Positions 25,337 to 35,959 of a stretch of 64,000 nucleotides of DNA are shown in pieces. This stretch comes from Muriicola marianensis (GTDB lineage Bacteria > Bacteroidota > Bacteroidia > Flavobacteriales > Flavobacteriaceae), in contig NZ_BMFH01000001.1 of NCBI RefSeq assembly GCF_014638095.1, forward strand, positions 1 to 64,000, given 5' to 3'. The notes under the pieces were generated by a model. It was not told where the DNA came from. It did no database searches and saw nothing but the letters and a program-made list of their open reading frames with translations. How positions within the stretch are numbered: the first letter of the stretch is position 1; the number at the start of each line of letters is the position of its first letter. A program made the position numbers and the translations under genes.

Positions 25337-25354
25337 GACAGCAGAAGTGCTGTC
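25337..25354. promoter_or_regulatory. 18-bp dyad between ribD and prmC
   Basis: GACAGCA and TGCTGTC form perfect seven-base arms around GAAG. The dyad lies 49 bp upstream of ribD and 41 bp upstream of prmC, so it could be an operator acting on one or both divergent genes. No T-run follows it. Confidence 0.5.
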
Positions 25355-25394
25355 AGCATTGGGCGAGGTCTGCATTTAAGGAGTTTTATACAAG

Positions 25395-28255
<2,861 letters not shown>

Positions 28256-28257
<2 letters not shown>

Positions 28258-28278
28258 CCCTCCCGGGGAAGGAGGGTT
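28256..28278. terminator. Hairpin terminator after ligA
   Basis: Arms AACCCTCC and GGAGGGTT with a seven-base loop begin at the ligA stop codon. The T-runs on both sides are weak (GCTCTTT on plus, TTATTTTA on minus), and the element may serve both convergent genes. Confidence 0.7.
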
Positions 28279-28303
28279 GCTCTTTAAACTGAAAGGCTGG
28301 GAA

Positions 28304-29071
28304 TTAATCCCCGCTCAGGGCTTTGTCGTATACCCAGACTTCGTCCCACCAGTCGGTGAAGGTGGCATTTCGGTTTCTGATGAAGGGGTCCCATTTGTCC
28401 GCTCCATGGACCTTGTCAAAGGTTGCCCTGAAAGGCCAGGAAGTTCCAAAATCTGTCCAGTTCTTGATAAAAGATACGGTGGCCAGGTGCCTGCCGATTT
28501 TCCCCTGCCTGAATTCATTATCATAGACACCCCAGGGATTATTGCCTGGCATGGCTTTAATAGTTGCACTGGCCATGTCGAGATGCTGATCCACACCGAA
28601 TCCGTGCTCTCCATTAACTTCCCAGTATCGGACATACAAGATAGGATTAGCAGATGGGTCGTTCGGGAGCATGTCTGTGTTAGACCATTTACTCATGCCT
28701 TTCCAGTATTCCCCCTGTTCTATGCGCTTGACATAGGGCATGACGTTATCCCGCCAGTCCTCATCGTGTCCTCCTGTCGCCGGACGGGTGTCGAGATCAC
28801 TGTATTGTAGGGGCCCCATCATCCATACGATCTTTCCGGAATTCGGTCCGGTCAGGATATTGAAGACGGTCGACTTGAAAGCTCCTTCTTTGTGGTACTT
28901 CATATTGTGTTTCCGGAGATTCTCCCCCAATACCTTGAGTTTGGTGTTGTCCGGTACCAGCATGATGGATTCCCAAATAGGAGCTTGTTCGCTTTCCTGA
29001 GCCTGTGTGGTCACAAAGGTCCCCAGGATCAGCATGATCGTCAAAATAGTAGAAATAGTCAATCTTTTCAT
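28304..29071 (-). CDS. Secreted protein of unknown function
   Basis: The 255-residue protein has a signal peptide (1-26, cut after TTQA) and a soluble domain rich in Trp, Asp and Asn with repeated W-D pairs, for example DEDWRDNVMPYVKRIEQGEYWKGM. I do not recognise the family, though the spacing of KVLGENLRKHNMKYHKEGAF resembles dimeric ferredoxin-like (NIPSNAP-type) domains. The ATG at 29071 was chosen because it begins the signal peptide; the frame is open to 29263. It stands alone and is convergent with ligA. Confidence 0.75.
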   Translation of the reverse strand: MKRLTISTILTIMLILGTFVTTQAQESEQAPIWESIMLVPDNTKLKVLGENLRKHNMKYHKEGAFKSTVFNILTGPNSGKIVWMMGPLQYSDLDTRPATGGHDEDWRDNVMPYVKRIEQGEYWKGMSKWSNTDMLPNDPSANPILYVRYWEVNGEHGFGVDQHLDMASATIKAMPGNNPWGVYDNEFRQGKIGRHLATVSFIKNWTDFGTSWPFRATFDKVHGADKWDPFIRNRNATFTDWWDEVWVYDKALSGD

Positions 29072-29161
29072 TGGTTTGGTTTTTAATAGGTTAGATCGAA
29101 TTAAAAAGTAATCATATTCCACCCAAGTATCCGGCCCGAACCGGATGAATCCCTTACTTTT

Positions 29162-29494
29162 ATGTCCGAAGAACACGAAAAATTTATCCTGGCCATCATG
29201 AAAATTCCTCAAAACCTCCGAGAATTTGAGGCAACCCTGAAAAATGAACACCCACCATCCCACTGGAAGCCTCAGTTACAGGCCCTGTGGTGGGATGCAA
29301 AAGGCGACTGGAACAGGGCCCATGACTGTGTTGACAGCCTGTCAGGGCAGCAGGCCAGCTGGGTACACGCCTACTTGCACCGGAAAGAAGGAGATTTTTG
29401 GAATGCCGACTACTGGTATGGCAGGGCAGGGAAAAGGAGGCCCTCCAAGCCCTTACAAGAAGAGTTCACAGACCTGCTTACTCAGATCTTGTGA
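29162..29494 (+). CDS. Small Trp-rich conserved protein
   Basis: The 110-residue soluble protein has eight tryptophans and a block HAYLHRKEGDFWNADYWY followed by GRAGK, which I recall from uncharacterised proteins of bacteria and fungi. The helix-turn-helix spacing is reminiscent of tetratricopeptide-like repeats. A later ATG at 29198 would give a 98-residue form and is favoured if TACTTTTA at 29155-29162 is the -7 box, since that would overlap the first ATG. Function unknown. Confidence 0.65.
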   Translation: MSEEHEKFILAIMKIPQNLREFEATLKNEHPPSHWKPQLQALWWDAKGDWNRAHDCVDSLSGQQASWVHAYLHRKEGDFWNADYWYGRAGKRRPSKPLQEEFTDLLTQIL

Positions 29495-29509
29495 TCCGGA
29501 ACCAAAATA

Positions 29510-31423
29510 TTATTCCGAAACACAATTCTCACAATAGGTGTCCCGGAGATAGTCATTTTCCAGTAGCTGGAAGGTCACGCCTCCATCTGCTGGCGCATTG
29601 AAAAGTTCGCAGTAGCGCTCTTTGTTCAGGTTGATCGCGTTGAGCATGATCGTTCGGTAACTGTCCTCCCCGGTGAGTTCCTTATCTACAAGGGTCAGGT
29701 TGAGGTAATAAAACAGCAGGTCTTCGTCCACATCGATCCGTTTGACCCGGTCCTGTATCACCTGCACGGCTTTATCAGTATTGGCGTAATATGCGAGATA
29801 TTGTGAAAGACTCAAATATTCGACATCGGTAAGCGGGACTTTTTGGTAATGGGAATAGATATAATCCACTGCTTTGTCTTTCCCCTGGTAATCCCGTTTG
29901 CGCATCAGGAATTCGCTCTTGACAATGTTGAAATTGACCAGCATTCTCTCCACCAGGCCCGGATCAATGCCGAAATTATTCAATTGAGCGATGTCACTTC
30001 TGAGTTTCGACTCATCGACAGGTTGCACGCTGTACCGCCAGAGTTTCAACCGCAATGCCGCCAGGTTGTATTTTACCCGTTTGTCGTCTGGTGCCAGTTT
30101 TTCAAGGGCTTCAAGTTCATTAAAAGCGATCAGGAGATATCGTTCATCGAGCAGATAACGCATCCCCGACCTGCGATTCAGGAAGGCAAGGTATTCCACC
30201 TGTTGTGGGATCCTCATCTGGTTGAGAGTGCTTGGGTCTGCCTCCTTGTTTTTCAGTTTCTCGAAAATGGATTGCTGCAACCTTTCTGCCTCGCTCAGGG
30301 AATTCTCATTCAGGGCATTGTTGAACATTCCCACAAGGTCTTCCACCGACTGGTCCTTATAAGGGTCCTTTCTTTCCAGATCGAGTTTCACCACGGCTTT
30401 GCGGTGCCTGCTGAGCAGGGGTTCCAGCTCAGCGGCTGTTTCGCCCGTCAATTTTCCCTTGACCGCGTTCTTGCTTAGGTCTTTCAAGTATTCAAATGAA
30501 CCCCCCTCGATATCTGTCAGGAATTCCACCCAGTTCTCAGCCGAGGAGACCTCGGTAACAATGGCAGGTTGCTGAAATGACTGGAGCGCATCTACGATAC
30601 TTTTAGCCCGCCCCTGCTGCAGTTCCAGATTTCGTTCCAGATTCCCTTCAACTGAAGAATACCCCCGGATATTGATCCGGGTAATGTTGAAATCCGTCAG
30701 CCTCAGGGAATCATACATGGGTTTGATATCCTCCGGGGAATAGGTCGATTTGTTCTTTTCAAATGGAATGGTGAAGGTCAGGGTTTTGTACCTCATGGTA
30801 TAGGCCTCTTCGTCTGCCCGGGCAATAGTTTTTGGGAGATAGGTAACGGAATCGAGATACATACCCATATCCAGGAGGTCCCAACGGTAGGCTGCCAGGT
30901 TGTAGATGGTCTGGTACCTGCACAGGTTCTTGTCTTTCAGGAAGAGCATGTTGAATTCGATCTGTTTTCCCTGATACGCCGCCGGCACTTTCCCGAGCCG
31001 GGCTCTGAAACGGTCTTTCCCGTAAGGTCTCAGTGTCTTTCTCAACTCCTGGGCGTAGACAGGAGGCAGCAATTCTCCCCGGATCTGGCCAACGTCAAGA
31101 AGAATCTCCAGACAGCCATATCGCTCCTTGGAAACCAAATCTAATGCCAGTCCGTCCCCGGAATTTTTAAAGACCTCATTGAACCAGTTCTTATCTGTAA
31201 CCTCAAAATAGATGGTGTTGTTATCGTCTACCTGAATGGAAAACTTTACTTCATTGGGTTTCCTGGCAAAAGCCTGAGTGCATCTTTGACAGATCTGGTC
31301 CCGGTTTTGCTGGGGAAACTGGATGTTGTAGGTGCTTTGGGCAGAGCTGGGTTGAAGGAACAGTAAAAAGAGAAAGAGTAACAGTATGGGCATTCGTGAA
31401 ACAGTTAGCATTGATGAGGCCAA
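29510..31423 (-). CDS. Periplasmic OmpA-like protein with terminal CxxC pairs
   Basis: The 637-residue protein has a signal peptide (start at M1, M5 or M11; cut near PSSAQ). An OmpA-like peptidoglycan-binding segment lies around 215-290 (FEKNKSTYSPEDIKPMYDSL, then INIRGYSSVEGN and RAKSIVDAL). A long helical C-terminal half follows. CxxC pairs occur near both ends of the mature chain (CQRC at 45-48 and CENC at 631-634), which may form disulfides or bind metal. I do not know the family. Confidence 0.7.
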   Translation of the reverse strand: MASSMLTVSRMPILLLFLFLLFLQPSSAQSTYNIQFPQQNRDQICQRCTQAFARKPNEVKFSIQVDDNNTIYFEVTDKNWFNEVFKNSGDGLALDLVSKERYGCLEILLDVGQIRGELLPPVYAQELRKTLRPYGKDRFRARLGKVPAAYQGKQIEFNMLFLKDKNLCRYQTIYNLAAYRWDLLDMGMYLDSVTYLPKTIARADEEAYTMRYKTLTFTIPFEKNKSTYSPEDIKPMYDSLRLTDFNITRINIRGYSSVEGNLERNLELQQGRAKSIVDALQSFQQPAIVTEVSSAENWVEFLTDIEGGSFEYLKDLSKNAVKGKLTGETAAELEPLLSRHRKAVVKLDLERKDPYKDQSVEDLVGMFNNALNENSLSEAERLQQSIFEKLKNKEADPSTLNQMRIPQQVEYLAFLNRRSGMRYLLDERYLLIAFNELEALEKLAPDDKRVKYNLAALRLKLWRYSVQPVDESKLRSDIAQLNNFGIDPGLVERMLVNFNIVKSEFLMRKRDYQGKDKAVDYIYSHYQKVPLTDVEYLSLSQYLAYYANTDKAVQVIQDRVKRIDVDEDLLFYYLNLTLVDKELTGEDSYRTIMLNAINLNKERYCELFNAPADGGVTFQLLENDYLRDTYCENCVSE

Positions 31424-31504
31424 TATAAATTCACGGGAGTTAAATCGAAAGCGGATTGAAAGAAAATTCCTAAAATAAAAGCACGCTTTCGATAAAGGGT
31501 GGAT

Positions 31505-32413
31505 TTAGACGGATATGGTTATGCCTTCACCCCCGACAAGTTCACCCTGTTCAAAATAGAAATCGATCCTTCCCATATTAATGCCATAACAACCTACCTG
31601 GTTGATCAGAACCGGCTTGTCTATTTGGTTCCTGTGAACCACAGGTTTTTCGAGGAAGGTATGGGTATGCCCTCCAATGATGAGGTCGATCTCCTGAGTG
31701 CGGGAGGCTAGCAGTACATCGCTGTCTGTCTGTGGATTCCTGTATTCGTAACCCAGGTGTGACAAACAGACGATCAGGTCGCAACCTTTTTCTTCTTTCA
31801 GCTCTCTGACAATATCCTGAGTGATCTCCACGGGATCGAGGTAGCGGGTTTCCTTGTAGAGCTTTTTGGTCACCAGTCCATCCAGGTCGATGCCCAGTCC
31901 GAAGACCCCCACCTTAAGCCCGTCCACCTCAAAGACCTTGTACGGAGTAGTCATCCCATCCATGACCGTATTGGAAAAATCGTAATTGGCACACAGGAAT
32001 TCGAACTTCGCGTAAGGCAATTGAGCCAGGAGACCGTCTATCCCATTGTCGAAATCGTGATTCCCCAGTGTGGCGGCATCGTATTTGAGCATACTCATGA
32101 GCTTGAATTCCAGTTCTCCCCCATAAAAATTGAAATAGGGAGTCCCCTGGAAAATATCTCCTGCATCGAATAACAGTGTATGGGGATTCTCTTCACGGAT
32201 TCCTGAGATCAGGGTGGCCCTTCTGGCGATACCTCCCATATCCGGAAAAGCTGCGTGGTCTTCAGGAAAAGGATCGAGGTGACTGTGCACATCATTGGTA
32301 TGAAGGATCGTAATGTGTTTCTTGCCTGAGGAACAACCGGTTAGAAGGGAAGAGCCGAGGCTCAAATAACCGGCTCCTGCAAGGGAGTTTGATATGAATG
32401 ATCTTCTTTTCAC
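31505..32413 (-). CDS. 5'-nucleotidase, metallophosphatase half
   Basis: The 302-residue protein corresponds to the N-terminal catalytic domain of UshA-type 5'-nucleotidases: LHTNDVHSHLDPF, FDAGDIFQGTPYFN, LGNHDFDNGIDGL and IGGHTHTFLEKP hold the two-metal ligands. The N-terminus KRRSFISNSLAGAGYL resembles a twin-arginine signal and ends in a lipobox-like LLTGC. The substrate-binding C-terminal domain is a separate gene directly upstream, overlapping by 4 bp. Confidence 0.9.
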   Translation of the reverse strand: MKRRSFISNSLAGAGYLSLGSSLLTGCSSGKKHITILHTNDVHSHLDPFPEDHAAFPDMGGIARRATLISGIREENPHTLLFDAGDIFQGTPYFNFYGGELEFKLMSMLKYDAATLGNHDFDNGIDGLLAQLPYAKFEFLCANYDFSNTVMDGMTTPYKVFEVDGLKVGVFGLGIDLDGLVTKKLYKETRYLDPVEITQDIVRELKEEKGCDLIVCLSHLGYEYRNPQTDSDVLLASRTQEIDLIIGGHTHTFLEKPVVHRNQIDKPVLINQVGCYGINMGRIDFYFEQGELVGGEGITISV

Positions 32414-33168
32414 GGTGTTTCGGATTTAATGAAACGGTCATCTACCTCTGCTTTAACGGTATCGACCGCCCCAAAGTAATCGATCATCGCATTCCTGAGG
32501 AGATAATTCAGGTCTGTCACTCCCTGATTTTGCTTCAGGAAATCAGCATTACCACCTCCTTCGAGCAGGTAATCTATGGTTGCCAGGTAATACGTTTTGT
32601 TCTCATCCAGGGGGATGCCGTTCACATTGACTGCCTGAAGTCTTCCCTGCTGGTCCAGTACGATCTGGAATCCTGCCATAGGCTGGGGACGGTCTGAGTC
32701 GATGAGGTAATGCGCCATTTCACGAACAAGACTCCCCGGGATCTCTAAGACCACGATATAATTTTCAAAGGGCATGACCTCGAAGGCCGTTCTGGCAGTA
32801 ACAGGTCCGGCCGAGATCACATTTCGAATTCCTCCGTAATTCATCAGGGCCATATCCACCTTTTTGCCGGTCCGGGATTCAAAGATAGGCCTCGACCGGG
32901 TGAGGATGATATCGGCCATCAGGTTACCTTCAGAGGAATTCAGTTCTCCGTCAGTCTTTGTAAGGGTGACAGGCGCATAGGCCAGGACACTGTCGAGTAC
33001 CTGATTGACGCGGTCCCTGTAGGGCTTGATAAAGGCATCAACAGAATCACTGGTTACAACAGATGAATCTACCGGCAGTTGGATTCCGCTGATCGAATGG
33101 AGGGCGGAAGGTTGGCGCCCACAGGAAATACACAGACAAATTGTTATAAATGCAACAAATTGTTTCAT
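32410..33168 (-). CDS. 5'-nucleotidase, C-terminal domain protein (lipoprotein)
   Basis: The 252-residue protein matches the C-terminal nucleotide-binding domain of 5'-nucleotidases: NSSEGNLMADIILTRSRP, MALMNYGGIRNVISAGPVT, EVMPFENYIVVLEIPG and YYLATIDYLLEGGGNADFL. The signal peptide ends in LCISC, so it should be lipid-anchored. The start at 33168 is favoured because the upstream TTG at 33183 falls in the likely promoter. It works with the metallophosphatase encoded downstream to release nucleosides from nucleotides in the periplasm. Confidence 0.88.
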   Translation of the reverse strand: MKQFVAFITICLCISCGRQPSALHSISGIQLPVDSSVVTSDSVDAFIKPYRDRVNQVLDSVLAYAPVTLTKTDGELNSSEGNLMADIILTRSRPIFESRTGKKVDMALMNYGGIRNVISAGPVTARTAFEVMPFENYIVVLEIPGSLVREMAHYLIDSDRPQPMAGFQIVLDQQGRLQAVNVNGIPLDENKTYYLATIDYLLEGGGNADFLKQNQGVTDLNYLLRNAMIDYFGAVDTVKAEVDDRFIKSETP

Positions 33169-33223
33169 ATATAAGTTAATCAAAGGTGGTAATTTTACCC
33201 CTGCAGGATGCAGTGAGAATATA

Positions 33224-33231
33224 TACCTTTG
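33224..33231 (+). promoter_or_regulatory. -7 promoter box of DUF6913-dapA
   Basis: TACCTTTG is a perfect TAnnTTTG box, placing transcription start near 33235 and leaving a leader of about 14 nt before the ATG at 33249. On the opposite strand CACCTTTG (33188-33181) is a near match serving the nucleotidase genes. Confidence 0.6.
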
Positions 33232-33248
33232 TGGAAACCTAAAGATAC

Positions 33249-33782
33249 ATGTTTTTCACCTCCCTCAAGGAAAAGTTCAAAAGGAAATCAGGGGAAAAAT
33301 TCCTGAAGAATGAGCTCAGGACTGTGCGCGGGTCTGAGAGGGAAAAAAAGGGGATCGGACTCGTGGGCGTTATAGCGGATCTCGACCGTTTTCAGAATGC
33401 GGAAACCTTTAACAAACTGGTCGATCTGCTCAACCTCCGGCCCAATGCTGTCAAGGTTATGGGATACCGGGCTTTTTACGACAAGAATTCCCCGTATTCC
33501 ACTCCGGTATTTTCCGATAAGGACCTGGGATGGGGTGGGGACGTAGAGAACAGTTATGCCCTTGAATTCCTGAGCAAGGATTACGATCTTTTGATCAATT
33601 ATTACACCAAGGATGCACTTGTCCTCAAGTTGATGTCGGTGAAGACGCGGGCGAGGATAAAGGTAGGATTTTCAGAGGTGGATCCTGATCTGAACGATTT
33701 GATCATTCGGTCGGATATGGACGATTTTGATACGTTCGCAGCAGAATTGAAAAAGTACCTTCGGGTTATGAACGAGCTATGA
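33249..33782 (+). CDS. DUF6913 family protein
   Basis: The 177-residue cytosolic protein resembles DUF6913 proteins of Flavobacteriaceae (for example GIGLVGVIADLDRFQNAETF, YRAFYDKN, DLLINYYTKDALVLKLMS). No catalytic motif or membrane helix is seen. It overlaps dapA by 4 bp (ATGA), so translation is coupled. The function is unknown; the close tie to dapA suggests a link to cell-wall precursor supply. Confidence 0.75.
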   Translation: MFFTSLKEKFKRKSGEKFLKNELRTVRGSEREKKGIGLVGVIADLDRFQNAETFNKLVDLLNLRPNAVKVMGYRAFYDKNSPYSTPVFSDKDLGWGGDVENSYALEFLSKDYDLLINYYTKDALVLKLMSVKTRARIKVGFSEVDPDLNDLIIRSDMDDFDTFAAELKKYLRVMNEL

Positions 33783-34672
33783 AGATAGAACAATTATACG
33801 GTACGGGAGTTGCCCTGGTGACCCCATTTGCAAAGGATGGTTCTCTTGATCTGCCGGCCCTCAGGAGGGTTGTTCGCCACTCCATCAATGGGGGGGTCGA
33901 CTACCTCGTGGTCCTAGGTACGACGGGTGAGTCGGTGACCCTTGAACCCCAGGAAAAAGAAAAGGTCATCCAGACGGTGATCTCGGAGAACGATGGTGCC
34001 CTGCCTCTAGTCATAGGCATCGGCGGGAACAACACAGCTAAGGTCGCTGAAGAGCTAAAGAAAGCCGATCTGTCTGCTTTTGACGCTGTACTCTCAGTAT
34101 CACCCTATTACAACAAACCTACACAAGAAGGCATATACAGGCATTACAAGGTCCTTGCTGAGGCCTCGCCTAAACCCGTTATCCTCTATAACGTTCCGGG
34201 CAGGACAGGCAGCAATATGCTTCCAGAAACAGTGGTACGAATCGCCCAGGACTGTCCTAATGTGGTGGCGATCAAGGAAGCCTGTGGCAACATGGATCAG
34301 ATCCGTGAACTCATTCGCACGGTCCCCTCCGGTTTTTATGTCATTTCCGGCGACGATATTACGGCCCTGCCTACGATCATGGAAGGGGGTATAGGGGTCA
34401 TCTCAGTCCTGGGTCAGGGCATGCCCGCCCAAATGAGCCGCCTGGTTCGTCTGGGCCTAAACGGGGAATACGAGGCCGCAAAACAGATCCACGAGGCACT
34501 CAAGCCCGGGATGGATCTTATCTTCCGGGAAGGGAATCCCGCCGGAATCAAGGCTATTTTTGAGTCGCTGGGTATAGCGGGTGCAAGTGTAAGGCTGCCC
34601 CTGGTGGAAGCCACTGCGGGCTTGAAATCCAAAATATCTGCCTTTATAGAACCCTTCGCCATAACCATTTGA
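33779..34672 (+). CDS. dapA: 4-hydroxy-tetrahydrodipicolinate synthase
   Basis: The 297-residue enzyme condenses pyruvate with aspartate semialdehyde, the first committed step to diaminopimelate and lysine. The Schiff-base lysine is K166 (VVAIKEACGN), the catalytic tyrosine is Y138 (LYNVPGRTG), and the TT of LGTTGES is present. Length is typical. It lies behind DUF6913 and ahead of bamD, which has its own promoter. Confidence 0.97.
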   Translation: MKIEQLYGTGVALVTPFAKDGSLDLPALRRVVRHSINGGVDYLVVLGTTGESVTLEPQEKEKVIQTVISENDGALPLVIGIGGNNTAKVAEELKKADLSAFDAVLSVSPYYNKPTQEGIYRHYKVLAEASPKPVILYNVPGRTGSNMLPETVVRIAQDCPNVVAIKEACGNMDQIRELIRTVPSGFYVISGDDITALPTIMEGGIGVISVLGQGMPAQMSRLVRLGLNGEYEAAKQIHEALKPGMDLIFREGNPAGIKAIFESLGIAGASVRLPLVEATAGLKSKISAFIEPFAITI

Positions 34673-34772
34673 GGGATCTTACGTTAAAACTTCCTCAATG
34701 CGTGGTGTCTGACGGATTCTTTCACCGTATGTTTGTGGTTGAGATTTAATTTTATATTCCGCTGGGTTTCTG

Positions 34773-34780
34773 TAATTTTG
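34773..34780 (+). promoter_or_regulatory. -7 promoter box of bamD
   Basis: TAATTTTG is a perfect TAnnTTTG box. Only CAAA separates it from the bamD ATG at 34785, so the transcript should start at or very near the start codon. The region 34673-34772 holds no other recognised element. Confidence 0.6.
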
Positions 34781-34784
34781 CAAA

Positions 34785-35627
34785 ATGTTTTTAAAGCTCC
34801 GGACATATTTGACTATGGCTATTTGCCTGGTTGTGCTAGGCTCCTGTAATGAGTACCAGAAGGTCCTCAAGAACGAAGATGTGAAAGCAAAGTACGATCT
34901 GGCCGAAAAATATTACGAGGCCAAGGATTACAAGAGGGCCAACCGCCTGCTCGAGCAAATTGCTCCCAAGTACGTAGGCAAGCCTCAGGGGGAAAGGGTA
35001 CAGTTCTTTCTGGCAGACACCTATTATCAGATCAGAAACTACAACTTTGCCGGCTATCAGTTCGAGCGATTCCTGAAATCGTATCCCAAAAGCGATAAGG
35101 CAGCAGAGGCATCCTTCCTGGGGGCCAAGAGCTACTATATGCTCTCTCCCAGATATTCCCTCGACCAGACGGATACGGACAAGGCGCTGTTGAAACTTCA
35201 GAGCTTTATCAACACCTATCCGGAATCGGAATTTCTTGCCGAAGCAAATGCGATGGCCAAGGAGCTGACTACCAAGAAAGAGAAAAAGGCTTTCGAGATC
35301 GCAAAGCAATTCACCAAATTAGGCAACTCCTATATCCTGGATTACAGCATCTCTGCCGTAGCCGCCCTGGATAACTTCATTTCGGATTTTCCGGGTACTA
35401 TTTTCAGGGAAGAGGCGTTGTATCTCAAATTAGTGGCAACCTCCAACCTAGCCCTTAACAGTACGGAAAACCGCAAACAGGAACGTCTGGAAACGGCTGA
35501 AACTGCGTATAAGAATTTATTGAGATACTATCCACAGACCTCTTTTCTAAAAGACGCAGATCAATTGATGGAGGATATCAATAAAGAGTTGGCCCAGTAT
35601 AAAGAACAAGAAACCATATCCAAATGA
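34785..35627 (+). CDS. bamD: Outer membrane assembly lipoprotein BamD
   Basis: The 280-residue protein has a lipoprotein signal ending in VVLGSC and then tetratricopeptide-type repeats (YDLAEKYYEAKDYKRANRLL, FLADTYYQIRNYNFAGYQFE). This fits the BamD component of the barrel-assembly complex at the inner face of the outer membrane. The start at 34785 supplies the basic residues needed before the hydrophobic core; the next ATG at 34815 would lack them. It overlaps rpoZ by 4 bp. Confidence 0.92.
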   Translation: MFLKLRTYLTMAICLVVLGSCNEYQKVLKNEDVKAKYDLAEKYYEAKDYKRANRLLEQIAPKYVGKPQGERVQFFLADTYYQIRNYNFAGYQFERFLKSYPKSDKAAEASFLGAKSYYMLSPRYSLDQTDTDKALLKLQSFINTYPESEFLAEANAMAKELTTKKEKKAFEIAKQFTKLGNSYILDYSISAVAALDNFISDFPGTIFREEALYLKLVATSNLALNSTENRKQERLETAETAYKNLLRYYPQTSFLKDADQLMEDINKELAQYKEQETISK

Positions 35628-35959
35628 ATATGAACGATTTAAAGAACACCAAGGCACCCGTCTCCACCGTAACCATCAACCGCAATGAGTTTGATGAGAG
35701 TACGGACAATATCTACGAGGCTATTTCCATCGTGTCAAAACGAGCAGTACAGATCAATTCTGAGATCAAGAAAGAACTGCTCGAGAAACTGGAGGAATTT
35801 GCCACCTACAGCGACAGCCTGGAGGAGGTTTTCGAAAACAAGGAGCAGATCGAGGTTTCCAAATTTTACGAGAAACTTCCCAAACCCCATGCCATGGCTA
35901 TTGCCGAGTGGTTGGAGGATAAGATTTATTACAGGAACACGGAGAAAGACGAACAGTAA
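35624..35959 (+). CDS. rpoZ: RNA polymerase omega subunit, flavobacterial type
   Basis: The 111-residue protein has the omega-like core STDNIYEAISIVSKRAVQIN and then a C-terminal helical part. It is diverged from E. coli RpoZ but matches the form used in Flavobacteriaceae, where it also lies between bamD and coaBC. It helps assemble the RNA polymerase core. It overlaps bamD by 4 bp, and coaBC starts directly after its stop. M3 is an alternative start. Confidence 0.85.
   Translation: MNMNDLKNTKAPVSTVTINRNEFDESTDNIYEAISIVSKRAVQINSEIKKELLEKLEEFATYSDSLEEVFENKEQIEVSKFYEKLPKPHAMAIAEWLEDKIYYRNTEKDEQ

Noticed and set aside
28277-28810. Plus-strand frame of 177 codons
   Set aside because: It lies opposite the secreted orphan gene, which has a signal peptide and coding character; the plus-strand frame has neither.
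29843-30478. Plus-strand frame of 211 codons
   Set aside because: It is antisense to the OmpA-like gene and lacks a recognisable domain.
31505-33183. Frameshifted single 5'-nucleotidase
   Set aside because: The domain order is reversed relative to fused enzymes and each gene has its own export signal, so this is a true gene pair.
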